A stretch of 64,000 nucleotides of DNA from Phaeosaccion multiseriatum (lineage: Eukaryota; Ochrophyta, other classes): the NCBI GenBank assembly GCA_965112735.1, contig OZ218957.1, positions 1,736,001 through 1,800,000 on the forward strand. Direction: 5' to 3'. Made by a program: the position numbers and the translations under genes. A model generated the notes under the pieces. That model did not search any database and was not told where the DNA came from. It worked only from the letters and a program-made list of their open reading frames with translations. This document shows, piece after piece, positions 9,644 through 26,536 of the stretch; position 1 is the first letter of the stretch, and each line of letters starts with the position of its first letter.

Positions 9644-10967
9644 GGGTGTGAGAAGCAGTCGCAGCAGGGAGGATTATGCCAGAGGCACGGAGCTGTGAGC
9701 ATACGTAAGAGGTGCACTGTGGAGGGGTGTGAGAACCAGTCGCAGCAGGGAGGATTGTGCACTAGGCATGGAGCTGTGATCAAGAGGTGTAGTGTGGAGG
9801 GGTGTGAGAAGCAGACCCAGGGTGGATGTGGTGGGATGTGTAGGCGTCATGCTCGAATGAAAAGGGAGGGAGCGGAGCAGACGGAGATGGCCCAGGGCAC
9901 GCCTGAACCCAAGCGAGGAGCTGCCACCGACATCGATACGAGAGGAAGGAAGAGGGCGAAGTTCCCCCCTTCAGTTGAGGGAGGGGAGAGGCAAGAGGAA
10001 GAGAAGGAAGCAGCGGAGGAGGATGGGGATGGAGGAGGTTTGCTTGCGAGGCTGGGGCTTCATGTCGGGGATGAGATTCAGCTTCCCAATGGTCTGTGGA
10101 GAGAGCTGGAAGATGCTGCTGCCGACGCTGCCATAGCCTGCTGGGGCCACCGGGATAGGCAGCTGTCGAATGGCGTGGTGGTGTCTGTGGGCCAGAGTAA
10201 GGTGTTGCTGCTGCCCCACTACGCTGTGCGCACCAAGAGAAAGGGGACCAGCCTGGAGAGCACGATTCGAGGCTTTGTGTCTGCCTACCAGCGCTATCGC
10301 TCAGGAGGAGGAGGGGGTGACGAGGATGACGAGAAGCAGCAGGACGAGTGGGAGGTGCTGGAGGAGGGCATGGTGGTGGCGAGTGAGAAGAAGAGGCGGG
10401 GACGGAAGGCGCTGCGAGCGTGCGTGCGTGTGGGGCGCGTGGCAGGGGCTTGTGCTGGTGCTGATACCTCGGGACTGGGGATGTAGTGACGCGAAGCCGT
10501 CCATCTCATCTCCTGCCTATCTTCGCCACGGTGAAGCTTGGCTTGCACCATCGTACCATGGTGGGTGGGTGGGCGGGTGGGCGGGTGGGTGTGGATGGGT
10601 GGATAGGTGGGTGGGTGGGTGGGCGGGTGTGTGTGGGTGGGTCGGGGGGGGGGCTTGTTGCGATATAGTCTTCACGCCTTGCCACTGCCACGATGGATGC
10701 TGGGAGTGTTTTGCTCTCGGCTTGCCGTCACCCGTACACACGGACTCGTGTGAAGCAGCTGCGCCCTGTCGCCCTTACGCCGGGCCCTCGCTGCTGCCCT
10801 GCTCTGCTCTGCTCTGCTGCTGTTGCCCTCTGGATGTATTCATGTGTGTTGTTTTGGCTGTGCAGGGAGGCGGCGGGAGCACGGAAGGCATGAGCAGGGT
10901 CAAAGCTACCGACGAGGACGCGCCTTTCCTCGTGGCCAAGTCTCTCAAGCTTGCCGATTTGATTTGA
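9644..10967 (+). pseudogene. Zinc-finger host gene, locus A, 5' end displaced by retroelement
   Basis: From the insertion point the frame reads GVGCEKQSQQGG and continues through three repeats of the form C-x4-C-(E/N)-(K/N)-x5-GG-x-C-x2-H (about 9644-9860), then a basic linker and a conserved domain of unknown function containing LGLHVGDEIQLPNG, AIACWGHRDRQ and SKVLLLPHYAVRTKRK. I place a donor after 10423 (gtgcgtgt) and an acceptor (tgtgcag) before 10866, joining in phase 0 to a last exon (10866-10967) that ends KSLKLADLI. Without splicing the frame stops at 10486. An inverted, diverged copy is at 25056-33448 with the same last exon. The repeat resembles the WRKY19-type fingers of stramenopiles. 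Upstream exons, if present, lie beyond base 1. Confidence 0.75.
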
Positions 10968-11898
10968 TTAGAAAAGATTTTTTATTTTTCTTACAATAGT
11001 ATAATAGTGTACAGACCTTTGAGTAGCATACACAGTACGATAACTCTGCGGGGTTGTGCGTGTTGAGACTGTGTGTGTTTTGGACACCACAGCAACGCAA
11101 GCAAAAACACCCCAAATCAAAAAAAATAACGTATCCCCTTACAAACTGGTAGAGCTTGTAGTGCGTGGTGTGTATGTGTGTGTGCGTGCGTGTGCACAGT
11201 ACCAAGGGCCTCACACGCGATGCCGCCAAGCAAGCTCGCGCACTCGATCCAAACCCTCACTCGCTCCCTCCCCCCCTCCATCCCTCCCTCACTTCCCACT
11301 CAGTCTTGATGTCTACAAAGCGTGCCTTCCTCTCCAATCCGCCACTCAGCGTGTTAATGACAGCCACAACGTACGTGTGGCCTTCCTCCCGCCGCTCTCT
11401 CCAAAATGCGGTCTCGCCCTCCTCCCTCCCCCTCCCCCCCCCTCCCACCCCCTCTCTCTCTCTTTCACTCTATTTTTCATTGTCTTTCTTTCTCTAGTAA
11501 TAAAAGGGTCGCACCGCCCATCGTGTAATAGTAAAATTGATCCACACAAACGCACACACACATACACACACACACACTCCCCAAGGCTCTGTCCACAGCA
11601 GGCCACCCTCCTTACATCCCTCCTCCCCCATCCCTCCCCCCCCCCTCCCCTCCTTCGTCCTCCTCCCCTCCACCTCCTCCTCCCCCCTCTCCTCACGGAT
11701 TGCCATTGGTACCTCAGTGGACAAGTAAACCCCCTGCAGGAAACAAACTGTAGGAAACAAAATCTCCTCCCTCCTCTCCTCTCCTCTTCTCCTCTGCCCT
11801 CCCCCCCCCCCCCCCCCCCCCCCAAAACCCAAACTAACAAAAAGTCCTCCCAAAAACACCACAACACGCCATACCGTTCATTGCAAAAGGGAGATTGG

Positions 11899-11932
<34 letters not shown>

Positions 11933-12149
11933 ATGTGTGTGTCCGCCCGCGCGTCCGTCGTACGGCGTGAGGCGTGAGCCGCTCGAGGGAGAAACAGTGG
12001 CAGCTGGATGGATGTGGATGGCCTCCCGTCTTGACTCCCTCCGATAGAGCGGCTCCGATCCCGACGACGCCTTGAACATCTTGACGTGTGAGTCGTTGTC
12101 CCGTCTCCCTAGTAGACTTGGGCTGTCCCTAGTAGACTTGGGGCTATCT
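10968..12149. other. Non-coding stretch with duplicated DNA
   Basis: No gene is supported here. The stretch holds an AT-rich segment after the zinc-finger gene (10968-11040), a CT/CCT-rich segment (11250-11720), a poly-C run (about 11803-11822) and a (TG)n run (about 11900-11932). Part of it (about 11060-11480) resembles 13790-14220 in the order of its words, including a TGTGTGCGTGCG block followed by CCCTC-rich DNA, and belongs to a diverged segmental duplication. Confidence 0.6.
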
Positions 12150-13256
12150 CTAGTAGGCTTGGGCGTGCTCCGGGATTCGCCCGGGCCGGTGTGAGCTCCA
12201 ATCCAGTGTGCTCCGCGGCTTCGGTGACGGGGCGGCAGGGGAGCAGGGAGGCGGGGGAGGCGGGGGAGGGGGAGACGAGGAGTCAGCCCGGAACGGCTGG
12301 CCGCCCCGAGACAGCTTCCTGCCTCTTTCTTCCCCTCCTCCTCCTCCTCCTCCTCCTCCTCCTCCTCCTCCTCCTGCTGCTGCTGCTGCTGCTGCTCCTG
12401 CTGCTGCTGCTCCTCCTCCTTCTCCTGCTGCTGCTGCTCCTGCTGCTCCTCCTCCTCCTCCTCTTCCGAAGGGGGAGCAGGGAGGGGGGGGGGGGGGAGG
12501 AGGGGGAGACGAGGAGCCGGCGCGGAACCGCTGGCCGCTCACACGTGGCTGCCTGCCTCTTCCACCTCCCTCTCCTACTGCCGCTGCTGCTGCTACTGCT
12601 GCTGCTGCTGCTGCTTTGACCGCAAAGGGGCTGGTCATGAGCGTCTGTGGGGACCCACCATGCCCGTCAGCCGACGAAAGGAGTGCTGATGCTGTTGTTG
12701 GCAGCAGTGGTGCCCCTGGTGGTGCCAGAAATAGGGAGAAGCTTTCATCGGCCTGTGCCTCTCCTGCTGTAGCACAACGTCGCAGCCCATCCCCCCGCCC
12801 CTGCTCATAGCTCGCAATGAGCTCACCGTGCAAAGGCATGATAGGCTCCGCACCGAGCCTCTCCCCCACCGGCAGGTCGCTGTCCTGCCAGTGCCTTGGG
12901 CTTGTTGGCTGGCTGTGGGGAACAGCCTCCCAGGCTGCTGGCACTGGGTCACCTTCTTCTGCTCCTCCTTTCTCTACCCCTCCTCTTTCCTTCATCTCTA
13001 CGGAGCTGTAGAAGAGATGCGCCTGCGGCTCCGGCACTACAAGCTCAAGCAACTCTTCGGCACCGTTGTGACCCGTCACATCGGCTCCAACCAACGCTTG
13101 GACGAGCTGGTTGTCCACGAGGGCCGGTGCCCCATCCCCCCCACTTAAGTGCACCTCGTGCGCGTCCATGATTTCTTGCAGCACCCCTTTAACTCGTGCT
13201 GCGTCAACAGTGACGACCACTCCGTTGGGAGCAAACTCTGCACTTGACTCTGCCAT
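12150..13256 (-). CDS. Hypothetical protein, Ala/Gly/Pro-rich; likely paralog of the 15146-18059 gene
   Basis: An open frame of 368 codons starts MAESSAEFAPNGVVV. The N-terminal 190 residues are non-repetitive and acidic, with ELLELVVPEPQAHLFYSS. The C-terminal half is low complexity: poly-Ala, poly-Gly and two copies of a module ending [15 protein letters not shown]. The segment EQGRG...GEAQADESFS resembles EQGRGGGG...GEALTNDDFS in exon 1 of the 15146-18059 gene, and the surrounding DNA is also duplicated, so the two look like tandem paralogs. Only this exon is visible; I saw no clear counterpart of the Gln-rich second exon. No known domain is recognised. The CTG/CCT triplet tract at 12337-12475 is inside the frame, so expansion could change the length. 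Confidence 0.5.
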   Translation of the reverse strand: MAESSAEFAPNGVVVTVDAARVKGVLQEIMDAHEVHLSGGDGAPALVDNQLVQALVGADVTGHNGAEELLELVVPEPQAHLFYSSVEMKERGGVEKGGAEEGDPVPAAWEAVPHSQPTSPRHWQDSDLPVGERLGAEPIMPLHGELIASYEQGRGDGLRRCATAGEAQADESFSLFLAPPGAPLLPTTASALLSSADGHGGSPQTLMTSPFAVKAAAAAAVAAAAAVGEGGGRGRQPRVSGQRFRAGSSSPPPPPPPPPCSPFGRGGGGGAAGAAAAGEGGGAAAAGAAAAAAAGGGGGGGGGGGGGGEERGRKLSRGGQPFRADSSSPPPPPPPPPCSPAAPSPKPRSTLDWSSHRPGRIPEHAQAY

Positions 13257-15145
13257 ATTTCAAGCGCCCTCTCTTTCTTCTTCCCTCCCTCCTTAATTAT
13301 TGCCAACCGCCCCTGATGGAGGGGATGACTGGACAATGATGGACCGCCGGTAACACGGGCGGTTGAGAACCCCTCGATTGCGAACGCAACGGTTACAGAT
13401 TGAAGTCCAAACTAATTTAGAGGCATACGCAGCATCGACTGGCGTTTGGGTGTACTTCGTATCATGTATGTGTGTGTGTAGAAGGAGGGGGGCGGGGGAT
13501 GATGCGAAGACCTACTCTCACTCACTGGCTCACAGACGAGCCAAAGTTGTCTCAAGAACTGAAATCCACACTGTAACGTTGAAGGCACGCTGGAGGGTGT
13601 GTATGCGTGCGCGAGTGTGTGTGTGTGTGTGTGTGTGCGTGATATGTGGGATAAACGCGAGCGATGAAGGCGAAGGCCAACTCACTCCCTGCTGATGAAG
13701 GCTCCCTTATCAATTCTCTTGTTTACTTAACTTATACCCCCCATCTGCATGTGTGACCCTATAAGTTGACACATTGAATCACACATCGGGTGCGCCTGTT
13801 GTGGACTGTGACTTTATGTACAGCCAGCACTACAGTGACGCAGGAACCAAAAATCAAAACAAAAAACAAGAAAAGAAACCGTCCGAAGTATCATACCTAC
13901 AAACTCGAACACTCGCTCGTAGAGCGTGTGTGTGCGTGTGTGCGTATGTATGCGTGCGTGCGTGTGGCAGAAAGGGCCACACACGTACATGCCGTCAAGC
14001 CCGCTCACTCCACCCAACCCACATACACACCCTCTTCCCTGCTCCTTGCCTCCCTCGCAACTCAGTCTGGTTTTCTGCACCCTGTCCCTCCCTCCCCCCA
14101 ACATGCACACACACACACACACGGGCGCGCGCGCGCACCGTATAGCACTTTCCCTCCACTCTCCTTGCATCCCTCCTCACTCCATCCCCCCTCCCTCCTA
14201 CCCTCCCTCCTTCTACAACAAAAAGAATGCCCTAAAGCCACACACACAGCCCACATACAACAACAACAACAAAAACGAAAAATTGGACGTGTGTGTGTGT
14301 GCGTGTGTGCGTGCGTGCGTGCGTGCGTGCGTGCGTGTGTCCGGCCCTTGTGCCGCGTGAGCGTGGGCCAACGCCAAGCAAGCAACACACATCTTCCCAC
14401 CCGCCCCTGGCTGGCATGCCAATGTATGGATGGCAGTGGATGGCAGTGGATGGCATGGTCGTGGATGCCATCCGTGCTTCCGCTCTTGCTTCCGTCCGCT
14501 CGTCCGTGCTCCCCTTCCAAGAAAAAGCAATCACGTCGCTGGTATTCGAGCGTTCTCCTCCTTGGCCAAGTGGTGCACTGCGCTGCTGTCATCTGTGTCG
14601 GGCACGCCTCTCCTCTCCTGTCCTCTCCTCTCCTCTCCCGTACCTCTCTTCCTCCTTTTTTCGCTCATTTCCCTTCTCTCTTCTCTCTTCTCCTCTCCTC
14701 TCCTCTCCTCTCCTCTCCTCTCCTCTCCTCTCCTCTCCTCTCCTCTCCTCTCCTCTCCTCTCCTCTCCTCTCCTCTCCTCTCCTCTCCTCTCCTCTCCTC
14801 TCCTCTCCTCTCCTCTCCGCTCCACTCCTCTCTTCGTTCCCCTGTCCCTTCTTCGCCCCTCACCTCCCTCCCCTCCCCTTTACGATGGTGCGTGTACCGG
14901 TACCCTTTGTCTACCTCGCCGGCGATATCGCTGCTGGCGACGGTCGTTTATGGCATCAAGGCGCCACAGGCAGTGGCTGGGCCCTTCTGCCACAGAGTGC
15001 CATCCGCAAGGGAGAACGCCCCCCCCCAAGCAAAAAGTGGAGAGGTCTAGGCTACATGTAGTAGTAGGCCCCTTTCAAGCGAGGGGATAAATGCCGAGCG
15101 ATGGAGGAGGGAGGGTTGGAGTGGAGGGAGGAAGGCAGGGGCGCT
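13257..15145. other. Non-coding stretch with duplicated DNA and microsatellites
   Basis: No supported gene. It contains DNA related to 11060-11480 (at about 13790-14220), CA/GT and GCGC runs (14105-14140, 14288-14340), short TGGATGGCAG repeats (14428-14455) and a pure pentanucleotide tract at 14690-14818. A 58-codon frame at 14885-15061 (starting MVRVPVPFVY) has no recognisable domain and is not called. Confidence 0.55.
14690..14818. repeat. (TCTCC)n pentanucleotide microsatellite
   Basis: About 25 uninterrupted copies of the 5-bp unit TCTCC, polypyrimidine on the plus strand, between the two related genes. Confidence 0.97.
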
Positions 15146-18059
15146 TCAGCTGCTGGGTGCGGCGAGCTGCTGCTGCTGCTGCTGCTGCTGCACCTGTATC
15201 ACCAACTTGTGCTCGATCACGAGCTGCTGTTTGTGCTGCTGCTGTATCGCCAGCTGCTGCTGCTGCACCACCCATTGCAGCTGCTTTATTGCCACCTGCT
15301 TCTCCTGCAAATCCAGCTCCAGCTGTATCGCCAACTGCTGCTTCTTCTGCTCTATCAGCAGCTGCTGTTGCTGTAACACCAAGGGCATTATCACCGGCTG
15401 CTGGTGCTGCTCCTGTATCGCCAACACCCGCTGCTGCATCACCAACGGCTGCAGCTGCTCTTCAAATACCGACTCCTGCCGGTTTATCACCTCCTGCAGC
15501 TCCTGTATCACCAATCGCTGCTGTTGCGCGCGCTCCTCTCGACGAACCGCCGGTTCTGCTGGTGTATCAACAACTGCTCCCACTCCTCCTGCCGCTGCTT
15601 CGATAGCGAAGAGGCTGCTCCTGTGCGGCTGTCTAGGCCTAGGCCCGAGAGCCATGGGGCTTGGACGCAACGGCCCCTGCCCCACCCCAGCAACCGCAGC
15701 AGTTGGTGATACAGCAGTTGGCAGCTCAGGAGTTGATGGTACATTAGCTGCATCAGCCGCTCGCGTCGCATTCAGGAGCGCCTTCCGCCGGAGCTCATCA
15801 GCGGCAGCTCGTGGAGCGAAAGCACGCATACTTGCCGCTGCCGCTGCTTCAGCTGTTGCTTCGACGGCGAAGATGGTGCGCCTTGATGGTCGCTTGGGCT
15901 TGGGCCCGACAGCAAAAGAACCTCGCCGCAAGGATCCCTGCCCAGCCCTGGCAGCAGCAACAGTTGGTGATACAGCAGCTGTTGCTACAACAGTTGGTAG
16001 TCCAGCCGTCGCCTGCGCCTCTGCGACCGCCTTCAGCAGCGCCGCCCTCCTCCACTCGTCGTGGTGTGCGTGGCCACCCCCGGCCTGCCGCTTGTGGCTG
16101 AGAGCGTCACGTACTTGACGCAACTCCCTCAACACCTTGCCGAGGTCATTCAAGGAGGCCCACAACAGCGACAGGGTCGCGCTAGTCCTCAGAACGCCCC
16201 CCTCCGCATCATCCTTCCCGTTGTCGTTGTGGTTGTTGTTGTCCTTCTCCTCCTGCTTCTTGAGCTCCTTCTCCCCCTCCAGCCCCTTGCTCTCATCGTA
16301 GGGAGAGCAGACTCGCCCCTCCCTTGCTGCTGCCAGTCCCGCTGCTTCTGCTTCTCGGCGGCGCCGAATGTCGGTCTGTGGAAGAAGATGGCAGGGGGGG
16401 GGGGGGGGGGAGGTTCGACGTGGTGAGTGGGCAGGCTGCTTGCCTTGCTTACCAAAGCTCTCGCCACGACAATAGCAACAACTGAGTCTGAAACTAAAGC
16501 GAAAACCCTCTTACCTGCAGGTTTAGCTTCATCTTGAGCAGATCGGCACGCCTGGCCCTGAGCTGCTGTCGGAGCACCAACTCCTGCTCTTCCCGCATGG
16601 CAGCGGAGGCCTCACTCTCTGGGGAATACACGAGGGCGACGTGGGCGTGCGCGTGTCCAAGTGTGGGTGCGTGCGAAGGCTCAGGCGAGGGCGGCGGGGG
16701 TGGGTGGAGTGGAGGTGTGGGTGACCGGAGCGTGGCCATTGCTCCTGGTGCTTCGGCTTCGGCTTCCGTGGGCGGTTCTGCGGTTACTACAGGCCATGTC
16801 TCCTGAGTGCCCCATGTGGAGGGGACCACTTGAAGAGGGCGAGTGAACAGGGCCTTAGCTCCTCCGCCTTCCCACAGCAGCTGCTCTCCCTCCCCTCCCC
16901 CTCCGACGACTACTGCTGGTGCGGGTGACAAGCATGGGCTCGGGGAGAAATCATCATTCGTCAGTGCCTCTCCTGTGGCACCACACTGTGCCCCCCCCCC
17001 CCCTCTTCCCTGCTCGTATCTGTCCTCAGTAGTCCCCGTCCACGCCTGGTGCTCGTGGCTCTCCGCCCGGGAAGGCACGGGGGAAGCAAGCAGGCTTGTG
17101 TCCTGCATCGAGTAGTAGGAGTCTGTGCCCCACTGCTGGTAGTAGTCGCCTGCTATATCGTTCTCACTCACTCCGTCCGCTCCCTGCAAATGCTGCTCTG
17201 TACCACCTTCCGAAGGGCGGCTATCATCGCAGGTGTGTCTGAGTGCCCTCACCACCAGCTCGTCTAACTCATTCGTCAGAGCTCGAAGCCTTGTTACCGA
17301 AACAACCCCTTGTTCGGCGAGGTCGACGAGGTCCGCGTGGGCTAGTAATGCCTGAGCCTGTCCCCCCATACACATGAGCATGTCCAGCAGACCTCGCAGC
17401 GTCGCTGAAGGAGCAATCACTTCCTCTTCTTCTCCAACAAGTCCGTCAAGCCACTTTGTAAAGCTCCGCCGTGCTGTACTAGTCTGTACCACTGCTGCTG
17501 CTGCTGCTCCTCGTCTCTCCTCTCTCTCTCCCTGCAGGTTCAACAACTGATCTGTGGGTGCCAACTCCGCTGCGGCTCTTCCTCCTCCGCCTCTCTCACC
17601 TGTCTTAGTACTCTCGGACTGCCCTCCGCCGAGGACTTCTTGACAGCCAATGCGGGCGCTGGAGCTGCTGGCGGTACCCCGTCGGACCCCTGCGCCTTCC
17701 GGGCTCGGAGAGTCGACGTGCTCCCACCCTTCCCATGCGTAGCTGCTGCTGAGCTCCATCTCTCGGTGGTGGGGTTCAAGCTCAATCGCGACGTCGGCCG
17801 GGTCAGCAGTCAAGTCCACGCTTTGAAACCTGGCCCGACGACCGGATGTGTGGGGAACGAAGACTTGTTCTATCACACTTGCTTCTTTTTGCTCGTCATC
17901 AACGAGCTGGTACGGAAGGTCTTCTCCCACCACACCCACCACTCCGTCTTCTTGTTGCTCGGCATCAGTGAGCAGGTACCGAAGGTCCTCTCCCCCCGCC
18001 GTATCACAACAAATGCTGAATGCCTCCTGCTCCCGCGTCTCTCCTACCCCCTCTTCCAT
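15146..18059 (-). CDS. Hypothetical Gln-rich coiled-coil protein, two exons
   Basis: Exon 1 is 18059-16515 (515 codons) and ends at CTGCAG|gtaagagg. A 139-bp intron ends ttcttccacag, and exon 2 is 16375-15146 (410 codons); both are phase 0, giving 924 residues. The join reads KMKLNLQ then TDIRRRREAEAAG. The N-terminus is acidic and carries two related segments (LRYLLTDAEQQED and LPYQLVDDEQKEA). A predicted helical region includes FTKWLDGLV and LRALTNELDELV. Exon 2 holds two copies of a module of the type RRKALLNA...AVSPTAAV...GP(K/R)P(K/R)(R/Q)P and ends in a Gln/Leu/Ile-rich coil (QQQLAIQQQ-type). The AVSPTAA and QLVIQ segments are the dispersed motif described under findings. No family is recognised. 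The gene is divergent from the methyltransferase-like gene at 18435. Confidence 0.7.
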
Positions 18060-18434
18060 TTCCAGCGCTACTCTTGCTTGGCTGGTTGTTTGCGCGCCTC
18101 GCTCGCTTATCGCTCACTCTCTTTTCATCAACCTTTCCTGAGGGACAAACTCCAGTGGTGACATTTTGGCAGAAGTACAAGTGGAGAAATACACATACCC
18201 CCAACCCCCCCACCCATCTCCGCTCATCTCCGCTCCCGCTTTCGTGGACGAGGAGTCTGCCGTGCCTCGCCCCCCCCTGGGTAACCGTTACATATCAGCA
18301 GAAAAACTCCAACTGAATTTTGATTTCAGTTGGGTTTGGGTTTGCTTGAAGTGAGGCGTGTTTTTTCTTATCTTCGAGGGGAGAGCAGCAGCGACACAGA
18401 GCAGACGCCCACAGACACACAGACAGGCGCACAT
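18060..18434. promoter_or_regulatory. Presumed bidirectional promoter region
   Basis: A gap of 375 bp separates two divergent start codons (18059 minus, 18435 plus). It includes CT/CCC-rich stretches and an AT-richer segment at 18295-18370. No TATA box or initiator is certain. The assignment rests on gene arrangement alone. Confidence 0.4.
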
Positions 18435-23922
<5,488 letters not shown>

Positions 23923-24456
23923 GGTCGGAAGGGAAGGGAAGAGAAGGGAAGGGGCGGGGCGTGGGAGGAGAACAAGATCGAGAACGAGGACGGGACGAGA
24001 AGGAGGACAAAGAGGAGGAGGGGTGGGAGGACAGGGAGGAGAGCGCGGGAAGGGGGAAGAGAGCGAAGACGACAAACCAGCAAGGTAGGACGGGGCTCTC
24101 TTTGCCTTGTTGTTGTGGTGGTAGTGGTGGTGGTAGTGGTGGTGTTGGTGGTGATGGTCATGGTTTCTGAAGGGGCGATAAGGGCCGTGTAAACATGTGC
24201 ATGCGAGGGGTGGGTGGGACGGGGAGGGTGTAAACACGGGATGGAAAGGGTGTGTAAGTGTGGGTATGTATGGGTATGTATGGGTATGTAAGGGTATATA
24301 CGGGTGTGTAATGAGCGTGTAAGGGTATTGATTTAATGCCGCTAAGGAGAGAGGAGGCGTGCTTGGTATAACAAGGTTTGTTCTTACGTAAGTACGATGG
24401 AAGAGTGAGAGAGATAACACAGAGGGGAGCCTGCCTTGTCTTGTGCTGTATCAACG

Positions 24457-24489
<33 letters not shown>

Positions 24490-25055
24490 CACAAATGCGG
24501 TACGGGAGCCTGTGTTGTGTGAAGGAGGGAGCAAGTATGTAGTAGTCTCACTTTCCCACAGAGAAGAGACGGGGACGTACTAACTAATACGTAATACGTA
24601 CATTGTATGGTATGGGAGAGGGGTACGTAAGGGGCGGCCGATTGGCTGTGAGAATGGCACTGTCGGATAGGAAGGAGTAGTTGTAGGTAAGAAAGGTGAG
24701 GCATTGGAATCAGTCAATCAATCAATCATCCAATGAATCGCCGTGAGCAGTGTTCGGCAAGTAGCACGACGTATATACTTTAAAAAAAAAAAAAAAAATT
24801 ATATATATATATATATATAATAATAATGATCGCACTGCCGATTGACCTAACGACCTGTTCGCCACTCCCTCGGCGGAGTGTCGTGGTCATGAGCTCCCTG
24901 CTCACTCCGACGTCAGTAACATCGCCATGATGAGTATGGGAGCCTGACAGCAAGAGAGCAGCCGAACCTACGGCAGCCCAGCCTGATGGCCTCACAGCCT
25001 GACAGCCTCTCCTCCCCATCCCACAACCGAATCAAAGAAGATGCAAGTGATCTAA
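23923..25055. other. Intergenic stretch, nothing coding seen
   Basis: Follows the stop codon of the PCMTD-like gene. It contains purine-rich DNA (23923-24080), GTGGTG runs (24110-24160), a GGGTATGTAT repeat (24258-24300), an (AG)n run (about 24464-24490) and an A19 run followed by (AT)n (24781-24820). It then runs into the last exon of the zinc-finger gene on the minus strand. Confidence 0.6.
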
Positions 25056-26486
25056 TCAAATCAAATCGGCGAGCTTGAGAGACTTGGCCACGAGGAAAGG
25101 CCCCTCCTCGTCGGTAGCTTTGACCCGGCTCATGCCTTCCGTGCTCCCGCCGCCTCCCTGCACAGCCAACACAACACACATGAATACATCCAGAGGGCAA
25201 CAGCAGCAGAGCAGAGCAGCAGCGAGGGCCCGGCGTAAGAGCGACAGGGCGCAACTGCTTCACACGAGTCCGTGTGTACGGGTCACGTCAAGCACGGGGC
25301 AGAGATGTGAAAGAAGTCGTACTTTTGCTATACTGATACCTATCCCCTGAACTCAGACCCCGCTAGGGAATTCACAGGATAGGCACCAGTCTATCAAAAG
25401 TACGAGTTCTACCAAGAACACTCCCAGCATCCATCGTGGTAGTGGCAAGGCGTGAAAGTCACTCACCCCATTACCCTCCTCCCTGTTGGCTTATTCCAAC
25501 CCACAACCCCTTGGACAAGACTCGCAGACGCTTCCACCCCTCTCTCTCCTCGTCGATGCTCTCGGTCTTCCGCTGTCTCCTGCCCCAAGCCTCCGACCTC
25601 CAACACCCCCTAGCCCCCCCCCGACCCACCCACACCCACCCACTCATCCACCCACCCACCATGGTACGATGGTGCAAGCCAAGCTTCACCGCGGCGAAGA
25701 TAGGCAGGAGATGAGGCGGACGGCTTCGCGTCACTACATCCCCAGTCCCGAGGTATCAGCACCAGCACAAGCCCCTGCCACGCCCCCCACACGCACGCAC
25801 GCTCGCAGCGCCTTCCGTCCCCGCCTCTTCTTCTCACTCGCCACCACCATGCCCTCCTCCAGCACCTCCCACTCGTCCTGCTGCTTCTCGTCATCCTCGT
25901 CACCCCCTCCTCCTCCTGAGCGATAGCGCTCGTAGGCAGACACAAAGCCTCGAATCGTGCTCTCCAGGCTGGTCCCCTTCCTCTTGGTGCGCACAGCGTA
26001 GTGGGGCAGCAGCAACACCTTACTCTGGCCCACAGACACCACCACGCCATTCGACAGCTCCCTATCCCGGTGGCCCCAGCAGGCTATGGCAGCGTCGGCA
26101 GCAGCATCTTCCAGCTCTCTCCACAGACCATTGGGAAGCTGAATCTCATCCCCGGCATGAAGCCCCAGCCTCGCAAGCAAACCTACTCCATCCCCATCCT
26201 GCTCCGCTGCTTCCTTCTCTTCTTGCTGCCTCTCCCCTCCCTCAACTGAAGGGGGGAACTTCGCCCTCTTCCTTCCTCTCGTATCGATATCGGTGGCAGC
26301 TCCTCGCTTGGGTTTAGGCGTGCCCTGGGTTATCTTCCCCGTCTGCTCCGCTCCCTCCCTTTTCATTCGAGCATGGCGTTTACACATCCCACCACATCCA
26401 CCCTGGGCTTGCTTCTCACACCCCTCCACAGTACACATCTTGACCACAGCTCCATGCCTAATGCATAATCCTCCCTGCTGTGACAG

Positions 26487-26498
26487 CTTCTCACACCC
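26487..26498 (+). repeat. Left 12-bp target-site duplication of copy 3
   Basis: The sequence cttctcacaccc precedes the 5' end of copy 3 and is repeated exactly at 33227-33238 after its 3' end. In the host gene (minus strand) it encodes Gly-Cys-Glu-Lys. Confidence 0.85.
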
Positions 26499-26536
26499 CA
26501 CACCCCATCTTTTTTTCTGCTTAAGACAGGGCCACC

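Noticed and set aside
14885-15061. Small plus-strand frame starting MVRVPVPFVYLAGD
   Set aside because: No domain, splice support or homolog recognised, and its upstream extension is a pentanucleotide repeat.
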